Positions 6,535 to 7,287 of a DNA stretch of 7,287 bases are shown here, piece by piece. The DNA comes from SIG440 sp045580025. GTDB taxonomy: Bacteria > Bacillota > Clostridia > Monoglobales > Monoglobaceae. The stretch lies in NCBI GenBank assembly GCA_045580025.1, contig JAZNNB010000039.1:1-7287 (forward strand). The letters are read 5' to 3'. A program made the position numbers and the translations under genes. The notes beneath the pieces were generated by a model that saw only the letters and a list, made by a program, of their open reading frames with translations, was not told the DNA's origin and did not search any database. Position 1 is the first letter of the stretch; every line of letters starts with the position of its first letter.

Positions 6535-6621
6535 AAATTAAAGCAATATTTTGTATTAAATTGGCACAATATACAGACTCAAAAGATGACAGACAATAAA
6601 TTTTAAGGAGTGTTATAAAAA

Positions 6622-6888
6622 ATGAAAGCAGTAGTTACTGTTATGGGGATTGACCGTCCCGGAATTATAGCAAAGGTGAGCAGTTCACTTTTTGAAAACG
6701 GAGTGAATATCCTTGACATAAACCAGACAATTATGCAGGATATTTTCACAATGGTTATGCTGGTTAGAATGGACGAAAATACAGATTTTTCTGTTGTTGT
6801 TTCTGACCTTGAAAAAATAGGAGCAGAAATTGGTGTTGATATAAGAGTGCAGAATGAAGAAATTTTTAATTCCATGCACAGAATTTAA
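6622..6888 (+). CDS. ACT domain protein, UPF0237 family
   Basis: An 88-residue protein consisting essentially of one ACT domain, the small ligand-binding fold that usually senses amino acids. It begins MKAVVTVMGIDRPGIIAKVS; the DRPGII turn (residues 11-16) is the typical ligand-site loop of ACT domains. It continues with the UPF0237-type segment NILDINQTIMQDIFTMVMLV (29-48) and ends IFNSMHRI, the characteristic family terminus. No catalytic domain is attached, so it is probably a regulator or partner. The ATG at 6622 has AAGGAG at 6605-6610. The UPF0210 gene begins 23 bases after its stop, and these two families are commonly paired in Firmicutes, so the ACT protein may sense a metabolite for its neighbour. 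It resembles GcvR-like ACT proteins only in the fold. The ligand is unknown. Confidence 0.93.
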   Translation: MKAVVTVMGIDRPGIIAKVSSSLFENGVNILDINQTIMQDIFTMVMLVRMDENTDFSVVVSDLEKIGAEIGVDIRVQNEEIFNSMHRI

Positions 6889-6911
6889 GCGAAGGTGGTT
6901 CGGAGGCAGAT

Positions 6912-7287
6912 ATGATTAACACAAGAGAAATTATGGAAACAATCAGGATGATTGATGACCAGCATCTTGATATAAGAACCATTACTATGGGTATCTCCCT
7001 GCTTGATTGCATTGACAGCAGTGCAGAAAAAGCTTGTGAAAAGATTTATCAAAAGATTGTGCGGCTTGCCAAAGATTTGGTGAAGACGGGCGAAGACATC
7101 AGTTGTCAGTACGGCATTCCTATTATAAATAAAAGAATATCGGTGACGCCTATTTCCCTGATTGCAGGGGCAAGCGATGCTGAGGATTATGTTTGCTTTG
7201 CAAAGGCACTTGACCGTGCAGCAAAAGATACGGGCGTAAATTTTATTGGCGGTTTCTCTGCCCTTGTGCACAAGGATTTCACAAATA
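6912..7287 (+). CDS. UPF0210 (PFL-like) family protein, N-terminal part cut by window edge
   Basis: The open frame from the ATG at 6912 runs 125 codons to the window end without a stop; complete family members are roughly 450 residues. It begins MINTREIMETIRMIDDQHLD and shows family segments DIRTITMGISLLDC (20-33), YGIPIINKRISVTPISL (about 67-83) and NFIGGFSALVHK (about 110-121). The UPF0210 family is described as pyruvate formate-lyase-like in fold, but its reaction is not established, and the C-terminal part needed to judge active-site residues is outside the window. A GGAGG site at 6902-6906 supports the start. It is the second gene of the unit driven from 6506-6534, 23 bases after the ACT gene. 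A long reverse-strand frame across this region is only a shadow. Confidence 0.93.
   Translation, partial: MINTREIMETIRMIDDQHLDIRTITMGISLLDCIDSSAEKACEKIYQKIVRLAKDLVKTGEDISCQYGIPIINKRISVTPISLIAGASDAEDYVCFAKALDRAAKDTGVNFIGGFSALVHKDFTN

Noticed and set aside
6885..7271. Long reverse-strand open frame of 128 codons opposite the UPF0210 gene
   Set aside because: No recognisable motifs, and the opposite strand carries a clear UPF0210 coding sequence with a ribosome binding site; this is a shadow frame.

Overview
The window looks like chromosomal core DNA from a low-to-moderate G+C Gram-positive anaerobe, most likely a clostridial Bacillota. The basis is a perfect CIRCE operator in front of groES-groEL, a CarD-family regulator next to radA and ispD-ispF, a YgiQ-type radical SAM protein, strong AGGAGG-like ribosome binding sites, sigma-A-like promoters, and a UPF0237/UPF0210 gene pair of the kind seen in Firmicutes. 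The species cannot be named from this sequence alone.

Layout. Positions 1-112 (minus strand) hold the first 37 codons of groEL, preceded by groES (133-420), a CIRCE operator (468-494) and a matching promoter (502-530). From about 605 to 6417 the minus strand carries one tightly packed run of six genes in the transcription order ygiQ-like, folD, radA, carD, ispD, ispF. Gaps inside it are 17 to 56 bases, except that ygiQ and folD overlap by 122 bases. A promoter for this run lies at 6454-6482. Back to back with it, a consensus promoter at 6506-6534 drives the plus strand: an ACT-domain protein of the UPF0237 family (6622-6888), then the first 125 codons of a UPF0210 protein that runs off the right edge (6912-7287). 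No gene-free stretch exceeds 300 bases. The longest, 421-604 and 6418-6621, hold the promoters and operator described.

How the genes work together. The large run mixes one-carbon metabolism (FolD), recombination and branch migration (RadA), global modulation of RNA polymerase (CarD) and two steps of the non-mevalonate isoprenoid pathway (IspD, IspF). In Bacillus the related locus reads clpC-radA-disA-yacL-ispD-ispF. Here disA and yacL are absent between radA and ispD and only carD lies there. GroES and GroEL form a separate HrcA-type heat-shock unit. The ACT/UPF0210 pair is a conserved two-gene module without an established function.

Overall this is mostly recognisable housekeeping sequence. 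I see no mobile element, CRISPR array, RNA gene or clearly new system. The points most worth a second look are the long ygiQ/folD overlap, the reduced radA-ispD locus, and the functionally uncharacterised ACT/UPF0210 pair.
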